A stretch of DNA of 40,899 nt from the NCBI GenBank assembly GCA_022340825.1, contig JAJDNE010000037.1, positions 1-40,899 of the forward strand. Reading direction: 5' to 3'. Made by a program: the position numbers and the translations under genes. The DNA comes from Acidiferrobacterales bacterium (GTDB taxonomy: Bacteria; Pseudomonadota; Gammaproteobacteria; Acidiferrobacterales; JAJDNE01). This document shows, piece after piece, positions 9,489 through 18,511 of this stretch. How positions within the stretch are numbered: the first letter of the stretch is position 1; each line of letters opens with the position of its first letter. The notes under the pieces are model-generated. The model was not told the DNA's origin. It saw only the letters and a list, made by a program, of their open reading frames with translations, and did no database searches.

Positions 9489-11168
9489 ATGGAACAACTA
9501 ATCTCAACGATACCCGCGCTACCAATTGTCTCGGCCATCTTGACCCAATTGTTATCGGTCCGACTTGGGCGGCGCGTGGCGTGGTTGAGTGTGACCGCGA
9601 CCAGCATTACCTTCGCACTGACGGTGGTCATCCTGGCGCTGCACCTTGCCGGCGTCGCGGGTGACCCGGTTAGCACGTCGCATGACTGGGGCGTGTTACT
9701 TAACGATCCCTTGAGCGCGATCATGGGCGTACTCATAGTCGGTATCAGCCTGATCGTGCACTTGTACTCGGTTCGCTACATGGCGGAAGAGCCGGGCTAT
9801 GCGCGCTTCTTCGTGTTGCTGGACTTGATGACCGCTGCGTTGCTGGTGATGGTCTCGGCGGGGGACCTGGTAACGTTAATTGTCGCGTGGCATGTCATCG
9901 GCGTGCTGCTTTATTTTCTGCTTGGCCATGACATGCGTCGGCAGAGCCCGTTTCGTTATGCGTTCTGGACCTTGTTCACTTACCGCATCGGTGACGTCGC
10001 GCTCATCGTCGCCGCGGCCATCCTGTACCACGCCTACGATACCTGGTCGTTGACCGAAATGTTTTCCCGGATTCAGACCAGCCCGGAGGTACCGGGCTTC
10101 ATGGGGATGACGGCGCTCGAGGCCGCGGCGGTGTTTCTTGCCCTGGCTGCATTTGCGCGATCTGCGCAGTTTTTCCTGCACAACTGGTTGCCCTACACGA
10201 TGGATGGTCCGACACCGGTGTCTGCCCTCATGCATGCCGGCATCGTCAATGCCGGGGGCTTCCTGATCAATCGCTTCGCGCCGGTGTTTGTCAATGCCGG
10301 CGATGTTTTGCATGTCCTGTTCATTGTCGGCCTGGTGACCGCGGTGGCCGGCTCGGTCCTGATGTTGACTCAGAACGACATCAAGAAATCACTGGGTTAT
10401 TCAACCATGGGGCAAATGGGCTTCATGATCATGGAATGCGGCGTCGGCGCGTTCTCACTTGCGATCTACCATCTCATCGCGCACGGACTGTTCAAGGGAA
10501 CGCTGTTCCTGGGTGCAGGAGGCGTTATCAATGCGGCGCGCCGTGATGACGGTGTGCCAAAGGATGACCTGTATACGTTCGTGATTGAACGCCGGCCGGC
10601 ACGGCGACGACCGCCCTGGTTGATGATGGCGGTGATTACACTGGTAGTACCTGCTGTCGTATTGGGGTTGGCGCACTGGCTGGTATCGCAGGAATTTTTC
10701 CAGAAGCAGGGTGCAATGGTCTTGCTATTCTTCGGCTGGGTCACCGGAGCGCAGTTGATCTTCGCCACCTATCGCATGCGCACAGAACACACGGGACGCC
10801 TGTTTACCCTGGTGTTGTCATCATTCGCGGTGGTCGTAGTCGGCTATACCCTCATCGCCCACGCTTTCGAGTTGTTCTTGTATCCGGACGCAGCCTTCCG
10901 CGACCAGATGCATACTGCGTCCAGCTTTAATGTCGTGTGGTTTGACATCATAGTGATTCTGACCACCATCGTAATCGTGCTGGGTTGGCTGTTTACGTAC
11001 TACGCGGAACAAAACGGCAAGCGGGCCAATCGGTTACGGGGCCGCGCCTGGTTAATTTTTTATGCCTTGATCTCGCGTGAATTTTACCTGGCGGATATCT
11101 ATGCGTGGCTATCTCGCGCACTATTGCGCACGGCGAAATCGCTCAACATCTGGTTGAGGTGGGCCTGA
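9489..11168 (+). CDS. dabB: DabB-type NuoL/MrpA-like subunit of a second DAB system
   Basis: This is the membrane energy-coupling subunit of the rightward DAB operon. The 559-aa protein has about 13–15 predicted membrane spans and the antiporter-family segments DGPTPVSALMHAGIVNAG and DIKKSLGYSTMGQMGFM, closely parallel to the leftward DabB but clearly diverged. An internal cytosolic stretch rich in Arg (RRDDGVPKDDLYTFVIERR) separates the core from the C-terminal helices. An AGGA-containing ribosome-binding site lies directly before the ATG. It is followed after 1 bp by a 251-aa membrane protein, then the long DabA and a PII-like protein, the organisation of a DAB1-type operon. Confidence 0.92.
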   Translation: MEQLISTIPALPIVSAILTQLLSVRLGRRVAWLSVTATSITFALTVVILALHLAGVAGDPVSTSHDWGVLLNDPLSAIMGVLIVGISLIVHLYSVRYMAEEPGYARFFVLLDLMTAALLVMVSAGDLVTLIVAWHVIGVLLYFLLGHDMRRQSPFRYAFWTLFTYRIGDVALIVAAAILYHAYDTWSLTEMFSRIQTSPEVPGFMGMTALEAAAVFLALAAFARSAQFFLHNWLPYTMDGPTPVSALMHAGIVNAGGFLINRFAPVFVNAGDVLHVLFIVGLVTAVAGSVLMLTQNDIKKSLGYSTMGQMGFMIMECGVGAFSLAIYHLIAHGLFKGTLFLGAGGVINAARRDDGVPKDDLYTFVIERRPARRRPPWLMMAVITLVVPAVVLGLAHWLVSQEFFQKQGAMVLLFFGWVTGAQLIFATYRMRTEHTGRLFTLVLSSFAVVVVGYTLIAHAFELFLYPDAAFRDQMHTASSFNVVWFDIIVILTTIVIVLGWLFTYYAEQNGKRANRLRGRAWLIFYALISREFYLADIYAWLSRALLRTAKSLNIWLRWA

Positions 11169-11169
11169 T

Positions 11170-11925
11170 ATGTCGTACGTAATGTTGGCAGTTGGCGGGC
11201 TGTTCCTGCCGCTGTTTCCGTTGAGCATGCTATTCAATCTTTTATATGCTCGCCTGCGCAACCCGGTATTGCGCGCCACGGTGTTACTGGCCTGGCCCCA
11301 GATCGGGCTGACCATCATTTTCGCGTCAGGCATCACCGTACCGGGCTGGTTGCATACCTGGGCAGTGCTGACCTCCCTGCTATACGGCTTGCGTGCGCTG
11401 GTATTGCGAGAGGTCAGCCTTTGGACCAGTTTCGTGGGTACATCAGCCTGGGCACTGCTATGGATCCTGTATGGGAATGGCGCTAGTCCTGTTCAGATGC
11501 AGTTGTTCAGCCTGGGTATCAGCGCCCCCCTGGTGATGATGGCGTTTTTGATCGCTGGACTGGAGCGACGATTTGGTGCCGCCTATCTCGGTTTGTATGG
11601 CGGGCTGGCGCATTCGCTACCACGTTTTACCGGCGTGCTGGTGATCGTGGTGCTCGCAGTCATCGCAACCCCGATGTTCCCGACGTTCTTCGCTATGCTG
11701 TCGATGATCATCAAGTCACTCCCCACCACTCCCGTCGTCGCCGTAGGCATAGGCATTGTCTGGTTGTTATGGAGCTGGGCGGGCGCACGCTTGTTGCAGG
11801 GGTTGATCACCGGCCCGCAACAGCTGGCCGTGGCAGATCTTGGCCAGGCCAACACGTGGCTGTACGTCGTGGTGCTGGCGGGACTGATGCTCAGCGGTGT
11901 GTACTGGATGGGGACATTGCCATGA
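11170..11925 (+). CDS. Multi-spanning membrane protein of the DAB operon, partial NuoM-like
   Basis: The 251-aa product has about 7–8 predicted membrane spans and no soluble domain. I do not know an established name for it. A segment near residues 140–175 (GLYGGLAHSLPRF followed by a hydrophobic helix) resembles the conserved 'GGLA..MP' helix of antiporter subunits such as NuoM and MrpD, suggesting a half-length relative of that family. It starts 1 bp after dabB and overlaps dabA by 4 bp (ATGA at 11922–11925), so it is almost certainly made together with both. A role as an extra membrane subunit between DabB and the long DabA is an inference from gene order and coupling. Confidence 0.75.
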   Translation: MSYVMLAVGGLFLPLFPLSMLFNLLYARLRNPVLRATVLLAWPQIGLTIIFASGITVPGWLHTWAVLTSLLYGLRALVLREVSLWTSFVGTSAWALLWILYGNGASPVQMQLFSLGISAPLVMMAFLIAGLERRFGAAYLGLYGGLAHSLPRFTGVLVIVVLAVIATPMFPTFFAMLSMIIKSLPTTPVVAVGIGIVWLLWSWAGARLLQGLITGPQQLAVADLGQANTWLYVVVLAGLMLSGVYWMGTLP

Positions 11926-14900
11926 CGGTCGCACTGGGCCAACAGTTAACAATCCGCAGCATGATTTATGTGGCGGCTGAACCGGTTCCGTATTTTTGGC
12001 CGATGCGCTCCTTCATCCACCACAACCCACTTCACGGCCTGGAAGGGTTGTCCTTCGAACAAGCGGTGGAAAAAGGCGCAAAATTGTTTCATGGCCAGGG
12101 CTACCTGCCGCGCGATGCTTATCAGCAGTACTTGCGTGATGGTCGGGTCGACCAGGAGCGACTGGGCCTGGAGATCGAACGTTTCCTGGCGCAGGGTACC
12201 GACATTGCCGGGCTGGACTTGCGCAGCGTGCTGATGACCTTGCTGACCGAGTTGGATACGCCGGTCATGTTGCCTACCTCGCTGGCCAGCGACGCCGATA
12301 TCCAGGCCGCCTTGCAGGCACGGGCGATTAAAGATGAAACAATTCCATCCGTCATGCCGGAAACCGGTACCACGGAGCATTTACGGAACACCTTGCTCGG
12401 AGAGCGCCCGGTCTACGAATCAGTGGACGCGCTCTACGGTACGGACATTGGCGCCAACCTGGATGAACTCGTTATCAAGAGTTGTCTCGACTTCTTTGAT
12501 GAAGGCCAGTCCGTCTGGCGCATGCCAAACCGTGAATGCGGTTTCTTCGCTGCGTGGCGGGAGGTGGCGCGGCGCAACGTTCGCCTGTTCCTGCGCGGGC
12601 TACACATCAATGACATTCTATCCGTCGACGAAACCCCGGAGGGCATCATCGATTACGTGATGAGAACCCTGCAGATCCCGGAAGAACAATGGGTCGGATA
12701 TTTTACGCGCGAGCTTGCGCGTCTGCATGGCTGGACCGGGTTTATTCGCTGGCGAGCCACGGCCAAGCATTATCACTGGTCGAACCAGTATCCCGGTGAC
12801 CTGGTTGATTACATGGCGGTACGCCTGACGCTGGCGCTGGCGTTGTTGAGCAGGTCCGGTCGCAAGCGAAGCATGCGTACCGCTGAAACCATTAGCAACC
12901 TGATTGATACACGCCCGGAAGAAGCCTACTTGCGCTACGAACTTTACAGCGGCGCCGTGTTGCCGGCCTTTGCGCACCGAATCGAGACAGCCCTCTTGCG
13001 TGGTCGCGATAGCGCGATCGAGCAAGTGTATGCAGACTACATCGGTCAAAAAAGGCAGCACGAAGCCCGGCGCCAGGGCGAACGCTTGCGTGACTTGATG
13101 GTCCGTACCGGCTCCGGGGAGACGATAGACCAGCTTTCGCTAGTGGACTTCGCTGGCGTACTGACCATTCTGCGAAAATTCGAAAAGCAGGAAGGCATGA
13201 TCTGGTTGCGCACGATGGAGTCGCATGCCATGCAGCATTTGCTGCAAAACGTGACGATGACACCAGACGCGATACGGGAGAAACGGCCATTTGCGCAGGC
13301 ATTGTTTTGTATTGATACGCGCTCGGAACGAATCCGGCGCCAGCTGGAAGGTATCGGAGACTACCAGACGTTCGGCATTGCCGGGTTCTTCGGTGTACCG
13401 GTGAGTTTCATGGAGCTGGGCAAGGGCAGCGAAACGCATTTATGCCCGGTAATCCTGACGCCAAAAAACGTGGTACTCGAGATGGCCATGCACGGCAACC
13501 AGGAGCAGGTCGCGCTGGGCGCGCTGGATAAAGCACTGCACGCACTGAAGGAATCCGTGTTAACACCGTTCTTCACGGTAGAGGCGATCGGATTGTTGTT
13601 TGGTCTCGACATGGTAGGCAAGACCGTTGCGCCACGCGCCTATAATCACTGGCGCCATCGCCTGCACGAGCAAAAACCCGTCACGCGCATGTTGCTCGAT
13701 AAGCTGACGCGCAAACAGGCAGACTCGATCGTTCGTGCAGTACAGCGTGCCGTGATCGTCAAGGCGCTGGAACTGGAACTGGGACAGGCAACCGAGAACC
13801 TGAACGATGAGTTAATTCGTGACCTGCGCGAATCAGCAATGGGTCATGACGAAAGTTACCTGCTGTACACCACCGAGCTTGGCGTAAGCGCGGACAAGTT
13901 GACGAAATTTATCGAGCGCCTGCGCGACGGCTATCGCATTAACCCGGCGTTTGCGCAACTGCAAATGGAACAACTGGGACGAATCGGCTTTACGCTTGAT
14001 GAACAGGTCCGTTTTGTCGGTACAGCGTTACGATCCATCGGGTTGACTGACGGATTCTCCCGCTTTGTCTTGTTGGTGGGTCACGGCAGCAGTTCCGAGA
14101 ATAACCCTTACGAATCTGCACTGGATTGCGGCGCTTGTGGCGGTAACCACGGCCTGGTGAGCGCGCGTGTCCTGGCACAGATGGCCAACAAGCCGGATGT
14201 GCGACATCGCCTGAACGATAGCGGTTTCCAGATACCCGACGATGTTTGCTTTGTGCCGGCCTTGCATAACACGACCACGGATGAAATCAGCCTGTACGAC
14301 CTTGATCTTATGCCTTCATCACACCTGGTGTACCTGGATCGCTTGCGCAAGGGTTTGACGGCGGCATCACGTCTGTGTGCACAGGAGCGTCTACCGACGT
14401 TGCGGGAGACTCAAGGCGAGCAGGGAGAACCTGCGGCGGCGCAACGTTTTATGGACCGCAACTCGCTTGACTGGTCGCAGGTGCGTCCGGAGTGGGGTCT
14501 GTCCGGCAATGCCTATTTCGTTATCGGTAACCGCGCCCTGACGCGACAGGCGAAACTCAACGGCCGCGCGTTTTTGCACTCCTACGATTATCGCCTGGAT
14601 AAAAAGGGGCGCCTGCTGGAAAACATCCTCACCGGCCCGCTGGTGGTCGGCCAGTGGATAAACATGGAGCACTATTTTTCCACCGTCGACAACGAACGTT
14701 TTGGCAGCGGCAGCAAGGTCTATCACAACGTCGCGGGTCGGTTCGGGGTCATGACCGGAAACCTCAGCGATTTGCGCACCGGTCTGCCGGCGCAAACCGT
14801 GCACGAACGAGGCGCACCTTACCATCAACCGTTACGGCTGATCACTGTGATTGAGGCACCGTTCAAGCACGCGTGCCGTGCGGTGGAAGCAGTCGTGTCA

Positions 14901-15053
14901 GTGAAATACCTGGTGCGCAATGGCTGGATTCGTTTGTTGGTGATCGACCCGGAATCCAAATCAGTTTTTATTTATGAAGACGGTGACTGGCACGAGCAGT
15001 CCCTGGCGCGCGAAATCATTTCGGCGTATCCGAAGGAGTCCATAGCATCATGA
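11922..15053 (+). CDS. dabA: Inorganic carbon accumulation protein DabA (DUF2309), long form
   Basis: This is the catalytic, carbonic-anhydrase-like subunit of the second DAB system. The frame is open from 11769, but the ATG at 11922 is preferred. It overlaps the previous stop by 4 bp, and the protein then begins MTVALGQQL just before the conserved PYFWPMRSFIHHNPLHG block. The 1043-aa product keeps the metal-site motifs: C463 and D465 in FCIDTRSE, H721 in LVGHGS and C736 in DCGACGG, with the same 15-residue H–C spacing as the shorter DabA. The extra roughly 200 residues lie largely between the N-terminal block and the C463 motif and between C463 and H721. It overlaps the following PII-like gene by 4 bp. 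Confidence 0.93.
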   Translation: MTVALGQQLTIRSMIYVAAEPVPYFWPMRSFIHHNPLHGLEGLSFEQAVEKGAKLFHGQGYLPRDAYQQYLRDGRVDQERLGLEIERFLAQGTDIAGLDLRSVLMTLLTELDTPVMLPTSLASDADIQAALQARAIKDETIPSVMPETGTTEHLRNTLLGERPVYESVDALYGTDIGANLDELVIKSCLDFFDEGQSVWRMPNRECGFFAAWREVARRNVRLFLRGLHINDILSVDETPEGIIDYVMRTLQIPEEQWVGYFTRELARLHGWTGFIRWRATAKHYHWSNQYPGDLVDYMAVRLTLALALLSRSGRKRSMRTAETISNLIDTRPEEAYLRYELYSGAVLPAFAHRIETALLRGRDSAIEQVYADYIGQKRQHEARRQGERLRDLMVRTGSGETIDQLSLVDFAGVLTILRKFEKQEGMIWLRTMESHAMQHLLQNVTMTPDAIREKRPFAQALFCIDTRSERIRRQLEGIGDYQTFGIAGFFGVPVSFMELGKGSETHLCPVILTPKNVVLEMAMHGNQEQVALGALDKALHALKESVLTPFFTVEAIGLLFGLDMVGKTVAPRAYNHWRHRLHEQKPVTRMLLDKLTRKQADSIVRAVQRAVIVKALELELGQATENLNDELIRDLRESAMGHDESYLLYTTELGVSADKLTKFIERLRDGYRINPAFAQLQMEQLGRIGFTLDEQVRFVGTALRSIGLTDGFSRFVLLVGHGSSSENNPYESALDCGACGGNHGLVSARVLAQMANKPDVRHRLNDSGFQIPDDVCFVPALHNTTTDEISLYDLDLMPSSHLVYLDRLRKGLTAASRLCAQERLPTLRETQGEQGEPAAAQRFMDRNSLDWSQVRPEWGLSGNAYFVIGNRALTRQAKLNGRAFLHSYDYRLDKKGRLLENILTGPLVVGQWINMEHYFSTVDNERFGSGSKVYHNVAGRFGVMTGNLSDLRTGLPAQTVHERGAPYHQPLRLITVIEAPFKHACRAVEAVVSVKYLVRNGWIRLLVIDPESKSVFIYEDGDWHEQSLAREIISAYPKESIAS

Positions 15054-15376
15054 AAAATCTAAATTTCAGCACATTGAAAAAACTCGAAATCATACTGGAA
15101 GGCGAACACCAGTCGTTCGCCACCGACATACTCGATCGTGCCGGTGTAACGGGATACACCATCATCAACAATTTATCCGGCAAAGGCAGCCACGGCTTTC
15201 ATGAAGGGCACTTGATGTTCAATGAAGACGACGTGCTGATCATGATCGTTGCTGCAGTACCGGAAGACCTGGTGAAGCCGATCCTGGAAGGGCTCGCCCC
15301 GTTTTACAACGAACACTCGGGAGTGGTGTTTATCACCGAGATCCAGGTCACTCGTATGGTCAAGTTTCGCAGTTAA
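15050..15376 (+). CDS. CPII-type PII-like signalling protein
   Basis: The 108-aa product has the size and beta-alpha-beta ferredoxin-like pattern of PII proteins, with a T-loop-like segment at about residues 36–58 (Gly/His-rich, no uridylylated Tyr context). Its sequence type and position behind dabA match CPII, the carboxysome-associated PII-like protein reported to bind bicarbonate and adenine nucleotides. It has no cysteine. ATGA overlap with dabA suggests equal expression. By analogy it probably senses bicarbonate/ADP and controls DAB activity in the cytosol; the target is not shown by sequence. Confidence 0.85.
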   Translation: MKNLNFSTLKKLEIILEGEHQSFATDILDRAGVTGYTIINNLSGKGSHGFHEGHLMFNEDDVLIMIVAAVPEDLVKPILEGLAPFYNEHSGVVFITEIQVTRMVKFRS

Positions 15377-15393
15377 CCCCTGGAGGAGAACCT

Positions 15394-15888
15394 ATGACTA
15401 CCCCGCGTGTTGGCCTGGTGATGGGCAGTAACAGTGACTGGCCGGTCATGGAAGTGGCTGCGCAGTTGCTGGATAAACTAGGCATTCCGTACGAGGCCGA
15501 AGTGTTGTCGGCACATCGCACCCCGGATTTGATGTTCGACTATGCACAATCCGCGCGTGAGCGGGGCCTCGCCTGCATCATTGCCGGTGCCGGTGGCGCC
15601 GCGCACTTGCCGGGCATGCTGGCCGCCAAGACCACGGTGCCGGTTCTCGGTGTACCGGTGCCTTCCCGCTACCTGAAGGGCATGGACTCACTGCTGTCGA
15701 TCGTACAAATGCCGAAGGGCGTTCCGGTTGCCACCTTCGCCATCGGTGAGGCAGGCGCTGCCAATGCCGCGCTCTTTGCAGCGGCCATGCTGGCGGAATC
15801 CGATAATGCACTGGCACAACGACTCGATCGATTTCGTGCCGATCAACATAAGGCCGTGCTCGATATGAGCCTGCCGCCGCAATCATGA
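15394..15888 (+). CDS. purE: N5-carboxyaminoimidazole ribonucleotide mutase
   Basis: PurE converts N5-CAIR to CAIR in purine synthesis. The 164-aa product is of typical class I length, with the signature GSNSDWPVM near residue 11, VLSAHRTPD with the catalytic His, [12 protein letters not shown] and [20 protein letters not shown]. It has a GGAGG ribosome-binding site and begins only 17 bp after the CPII stop, so it may be read from the dab operon. It overlaps purK by 4 bp. Confidence 0.97.
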   Translation: MTTPRVGLVMGSNSDWPVMEVAAQLLDKLGIPYEAEVLSAHRTPDLMFDYAQSARERGLACIIAGAGGAAHLPGMLAAKTTVPVLGVPVPSRYLKGMDSLLSIVQMPKGVPVATFAIGEAGAANAALFAAAMLAESDNALAQRLDRFRADQHKAVLDMSLPPQS

Positions 15889-17033
15889 TTTTGCCGGACG
15901 CAACCCTGGGCGTTCTGGGCGGCGGCCAGTTGGGCCGTATGTTTACCCTGGCGGCGCGCAAGATGGGGTACAAGGTTATCGTGCTGGATCCGGACCCCTT
16001 AAGCCCCGGCGGCGCGATTGCCAATGAGCACCTGCAATGCGAGTACAGCGATACCGAGGCGATAAACTACCTCGCCAGGCACTGTGCGGCCGTCACCACG
16101 GAATTTGAAAACGTACCGGTGGCCTCACTGCACGCACTTGAAACACAATGCGTGGTACGTCCCGGCGCGACGGCGGTGCTATGGGCCCAGGACCGTATCC
16201 GGGAGAAAACTTTCATTCGTAACTTCGACATGGCGACAGCACCTTTCCACGCGGTGCGTGATCCTGCTGAACTGGATGTTGCACTGACGCAAATCGAGCT
16301 TCCCGCGCTATTAAAGACCGCTGAACTCGGATACGACGGCAAAGGCCAGCAACTGGTGACCGATGCAGCACAGGCCCACGCCGCTTTTTCGGAAATGGGT
16401 GGTGTGCCCTGCGTACTGGAGCAGCGCGTAAAGCTGAAAAAGGAATTATCGGTGTTGCTGGCGCGCAGCTGCTCGGGTGAATTCGCCATGTACCCGTTAG
16501 CGGAAAACATCCATGAAAACGGCATCCTCGATATGTCGATCGTCCCGGCACGTACGTCGGCGGAGATTGCCGAACGCGCGATGGAAATGGCGCAAACGCT
16601 GGCCGAACTTTTAAGCTATTGCGGGGTAATGGCGGTCGAGTTCTTTCTCACGCACGACGATGAGTTGTTGATCAATGAGATTGCACCACGGCCGCACAAC
16701 AGTGGCCACTATACGCTCGATGCCTGTCTGACCGACCAGTTTGAACAGCAAGTGCGCGCGCTGTGCGAATTGCCGCTGGGTGATTCGCGCCTGTTATCGC
16801 CGGTCGTGATGATCAATCTACTGGGTGACCTGTGGCAGAACGGCTTGCCGGCGTGGGACGCGTTGTTCCGGTATCCCAATACCAAGCTTCACCTGTACGG
16901 CAAGCGCGAGGCACGCCCGGGAAGAAAAATGGGACACTGCAACCTGCTGGCCACCGAAGTGGATGACGCATTGAAAATAGCGGACGAAATTCGCCAGGTG
17001 TTTACGGATGTAAAGAAAGTATCCTACGCGTAA
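15885..17033 (+). CDS. purK: N5-carboxyaminoimidazole ribonucleotide synthase
   Basis: PurK is an ATP-grasp enzyme that joins AIR and bicarbonate using ATP to give N5-CAIR, the substrate of PurE. The 382-aa protein shows [12 protein letters not shown] at the N-terminus, the YDGKGQ loop, the ATP-grasp segment [15 protein letters not shown], and [14 protein letters not shown] with metal-binding residues. The ATG overlaps the purE stop (ATGA at 15885–15888). Its 3' end overlaps the convergent Nudix gene by 10 bp. Its direct use of bicarbonate is noteworthy next to a bicarbonate uptake operon. Confidence 0.97.
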   Translation: MILPDATLGVLGGGQLGRMFTLAARKMGYKVIVLDPDPLSPGGAIANEHLQCEYSDTEAINYLARHCAAVTTEFENVPVASLHALETQCVVRPGATAVLWAQDRIREKTFIRNFDMATAPFHAVRDPAELDVALTQIELPALLKTAELGYDGKGQQLVTDAAQAHAAFSEMGGVPCVLEQRVKLKKELSVLLARSCSGEFAMYPLAENIHENGILDMSIVPARTSAEIAERAMEMAQTLAELLSYCGVMAVEFFLTHDDELLINEIAPRPHNSGHYTLDACLTDQFEQQVRALCELPLGDSRLLSPVVMINLLGDLWQNGLPAWDALFRYPNTKLHLYGKREARPGRKMGHCNLLATEVDDALKIADEIRQVFTDVKKVSYA

Positions 17034-17602
17034 AGCTGACGCAGTTCTGCAACCGGGTTACGCAAACTGCGTGTCTTCTCCAGCATGCGCCAGGTCGAGC
17101 GGAAATTGTTCAAGCGCATGACGTCGTGTAGCGGAAACCAGGCGACTTCGTGCGACTCATGGTTTCCGGGGATTGGTAACTTATCATCGATTTCCACCAG
17201 GAACCGGATATCTACGTGGTCGTGTGACGGCACATCGCCGACGGTCGGCACCGAATGCAAATCGACATCGAATATCGAATCATCAACCAGGTAAATGTGT
17301 GCCGGATCAATCCCGGTTTCTTCCGTACACTCGCGCAAGGCAACATTCAGAACATCCGGGTCGCCATCGGCGTGTCCTCCCGGTTGAAACCAATGACCGT
17401 ATTTCCGATGGTGCATCAACATGACCTGTTCACGATCGGGGCTTACCACCCAGGTGGAAGCAGTAATATGAATTCGCGATGCACGCTCGAAAATGGCTTC
17501 ATGCGTACTTACCAGTTGAATGGCCCGTCGGACATAGCTCACCTCGTCCATATAACGGGTGCGATATTGCTTTAACAGGCCTAGAAGTTCGTTTCGATGC
17601 AT
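17024..17602 (-). CDS. Nudix hydrolase coupled to csoS1D
   Basis: Nudix hydrolases cleave nucleoside diphosphates linked to another group. The 192-aa product has a Nudix box around GGHADGD and LRECTEETGID: the REUxEExGU half is intact, but the usual Glu at box position 7 is replaced by Pro, as in some subfamilies. The substrate cannot be read from sequence. The frame extends to a TTG at 17608, but the ATG at 17602 with GAGG about 8 nt upstream is preferred; it lies 2 nt after the csoS1D stop. Tight linkage to a carboxysome shell gene, away from housekeeping genes, hints at a carboxysome-related or metabolite-cleaning role, which is inference. Confidence 0.85.
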   Translation of the reverse strand: MHRNELLGLLKQYRTRYMDEVSYVRRAIQLVSTHEAIFERASRIHITASTWVVSPDREQVMLMHHRKYGHWFQPGGHADGDPDVLNVALRECTEETGIDPAHIYLVDDSIFDVDLHSVPTVGDVPSHDHVDIRFLVEIDDKLPIPGNHESHEVAWFPLHDVMRLNNFRSTWRMLEKTRSLRNPVAELRQLYA

Positions 17603-17604
17603 TA

Positions 17605-18246
17605 TCAAGTCCTCGACGGTCTTTCGACCGCTGCGATGGCGGCTTCGGCGGCTTCATCCACATCCGCTTCGCGGCCGGAAACAATCAAACGTCCATATGC
17701 ACCGACGGCGCGCACATCAATGAGTGTGATGTTGGCTGCTTTTTCTGCCTGGTTCGCGGCGTAAACAATGTAACCTGCCGGTTCTGTTTCAAGAATAAAC
17801 ATACTTTGTCCCGGCAGGATCATCGATCCCATACGGTTCTGACGGTTGATTAATACGCAGTGTTCGGCGCTCATTCCGCGAATGGTTTCGGTCCAGGCAA
17901 TCTTGCACGGTGTTCGGTCATCAACCTGCGCATTCATTCGCCCCAGTAGAGTATGACCCGCGGCGATGACATCACTCTGGTCGCGGTGGTGAATAACCAT
18001 TGACCCGTATTCGCGTTCGACAATTTTTTGCGTCAGGTGCACTTGCGTCGCCTTCAGCGCAATGTCGGTCACGCGATGAATCGCCATACCCGGCGATACC
18101 TCGACCCACAGGCAGGCATCGTCGGGCACTGGCGGAAAGCCCTGCGACACAGTCGCCATGTACGCCGCGAGTTGCGGTTGCAACGAATCAATATAGACGT
18201 ACGTTCGCAGCCGCATCGAGTTCTGCGTATTCATTGGGGAATTCAT
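17605..18246 (-). CDS. csoS1D: Carboxysome shell protein CsoS1D (tandem BMC-domain trimer)
   Basis: CsoS1D is the tandem-BMC shell protein whose trimers stack and have a large gated pore, thought to pass larger metabolites such as RuBP. The 213-aa product contains two BMC-like halves (about 12–108 and 112–210). Conserved blocks include [49 protein letters not shown] and [15 protein letters not shown]. It reads away from cbbL across a 368-bp intergenic region and is followed by a Nudix gene. The ATG at 18246 has a weak AAGG about 10 nt upstream; an in-frame ATG four codons later lacks one. Divergent placement next to cbbL differs from loci where it lies downstream. Confidence 0.93.
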   Translation of the reverse strand: MNSPMNTQNSMRLRTYVYIDSLQPQLAAYMATVSQGFPPVPDDACLWVEVSPGMAIHRVTDIALKATQVHLTQKIVEREYGSMVIHHRDQSDVIAAGHTLLGRMNAQVDDRTPCKIAWTETIRGMSAEHCVLINRQNRMGSMILPGQSMFILETEPAGYIVYAANQAEKAANITLIDVRAVGAYGRLIVSGREADVDEAAEAAIAAVERPSRT

Positions 18247-18327
18247 TCAACAGGTGCCTTTAAAATCATGGCGCGATTCTACAGGCGGGAGAGTGATATC
18301 GAATAATTCGAAAAATATTGGGTTTTC

Positions 18328-18343
18328 ATAGATCGACGTCTAT
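18328..18343. promoter_or_regulatory. Dyad ATAGA-N6-TCTAT, candidate operator
   Basis: A perfect 5-bp inverted repeat with a 6-bp spacer (ATAGATCGACGTCTAT), about 80 bp from the csoS1D start. It is of the general kind bound by LysR-type regulators, but no protein can be assigned from sequence alone. Confidence 0.3.
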
Positions 18344-18486
18344 CAAAAGGCGTCGTTTCCATAATTTCCGGTAATTTCGTGTGCTGAAATGCTGTCACCG
18401 GGGGGTGTATCGGCAATTGACGGCAGATTATTGCCAAAAAACCGATGCATTGGCGATGACGGTAGCCGCACCAGGCGGCCATAGAT

Positions 18487-18511
18487 TTTTATCGATGAGA
18501 AATCAATAAAA
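18487..18511. promoter_or_regulatory. 10-5-10 dyad upstream of cbbL, candidate CbbR operator
   Basis: TTTTATCGAT (18487–18496) and ATCAATAAAA (18502–18511) are inverted repeats matching at 9 of 10 positions with a 5-bp spacer, about 105–130 bp before cbbL. Position and AT-rich dyad symmetry fit a LysR-type (CbbR) site, and a cbbR gene lies at 26876. The single mismatch (18493/18505) falls where a T-N11-A pair would be centred. Confidence 0.4.

Noticed and set aside
11769-11921. N-terminal extension of the long DabA
   Set aside because: Lies inside the preceding membrane-protein gene; the ATG at 11922 with ATGA overlap fits the family N-terminus.
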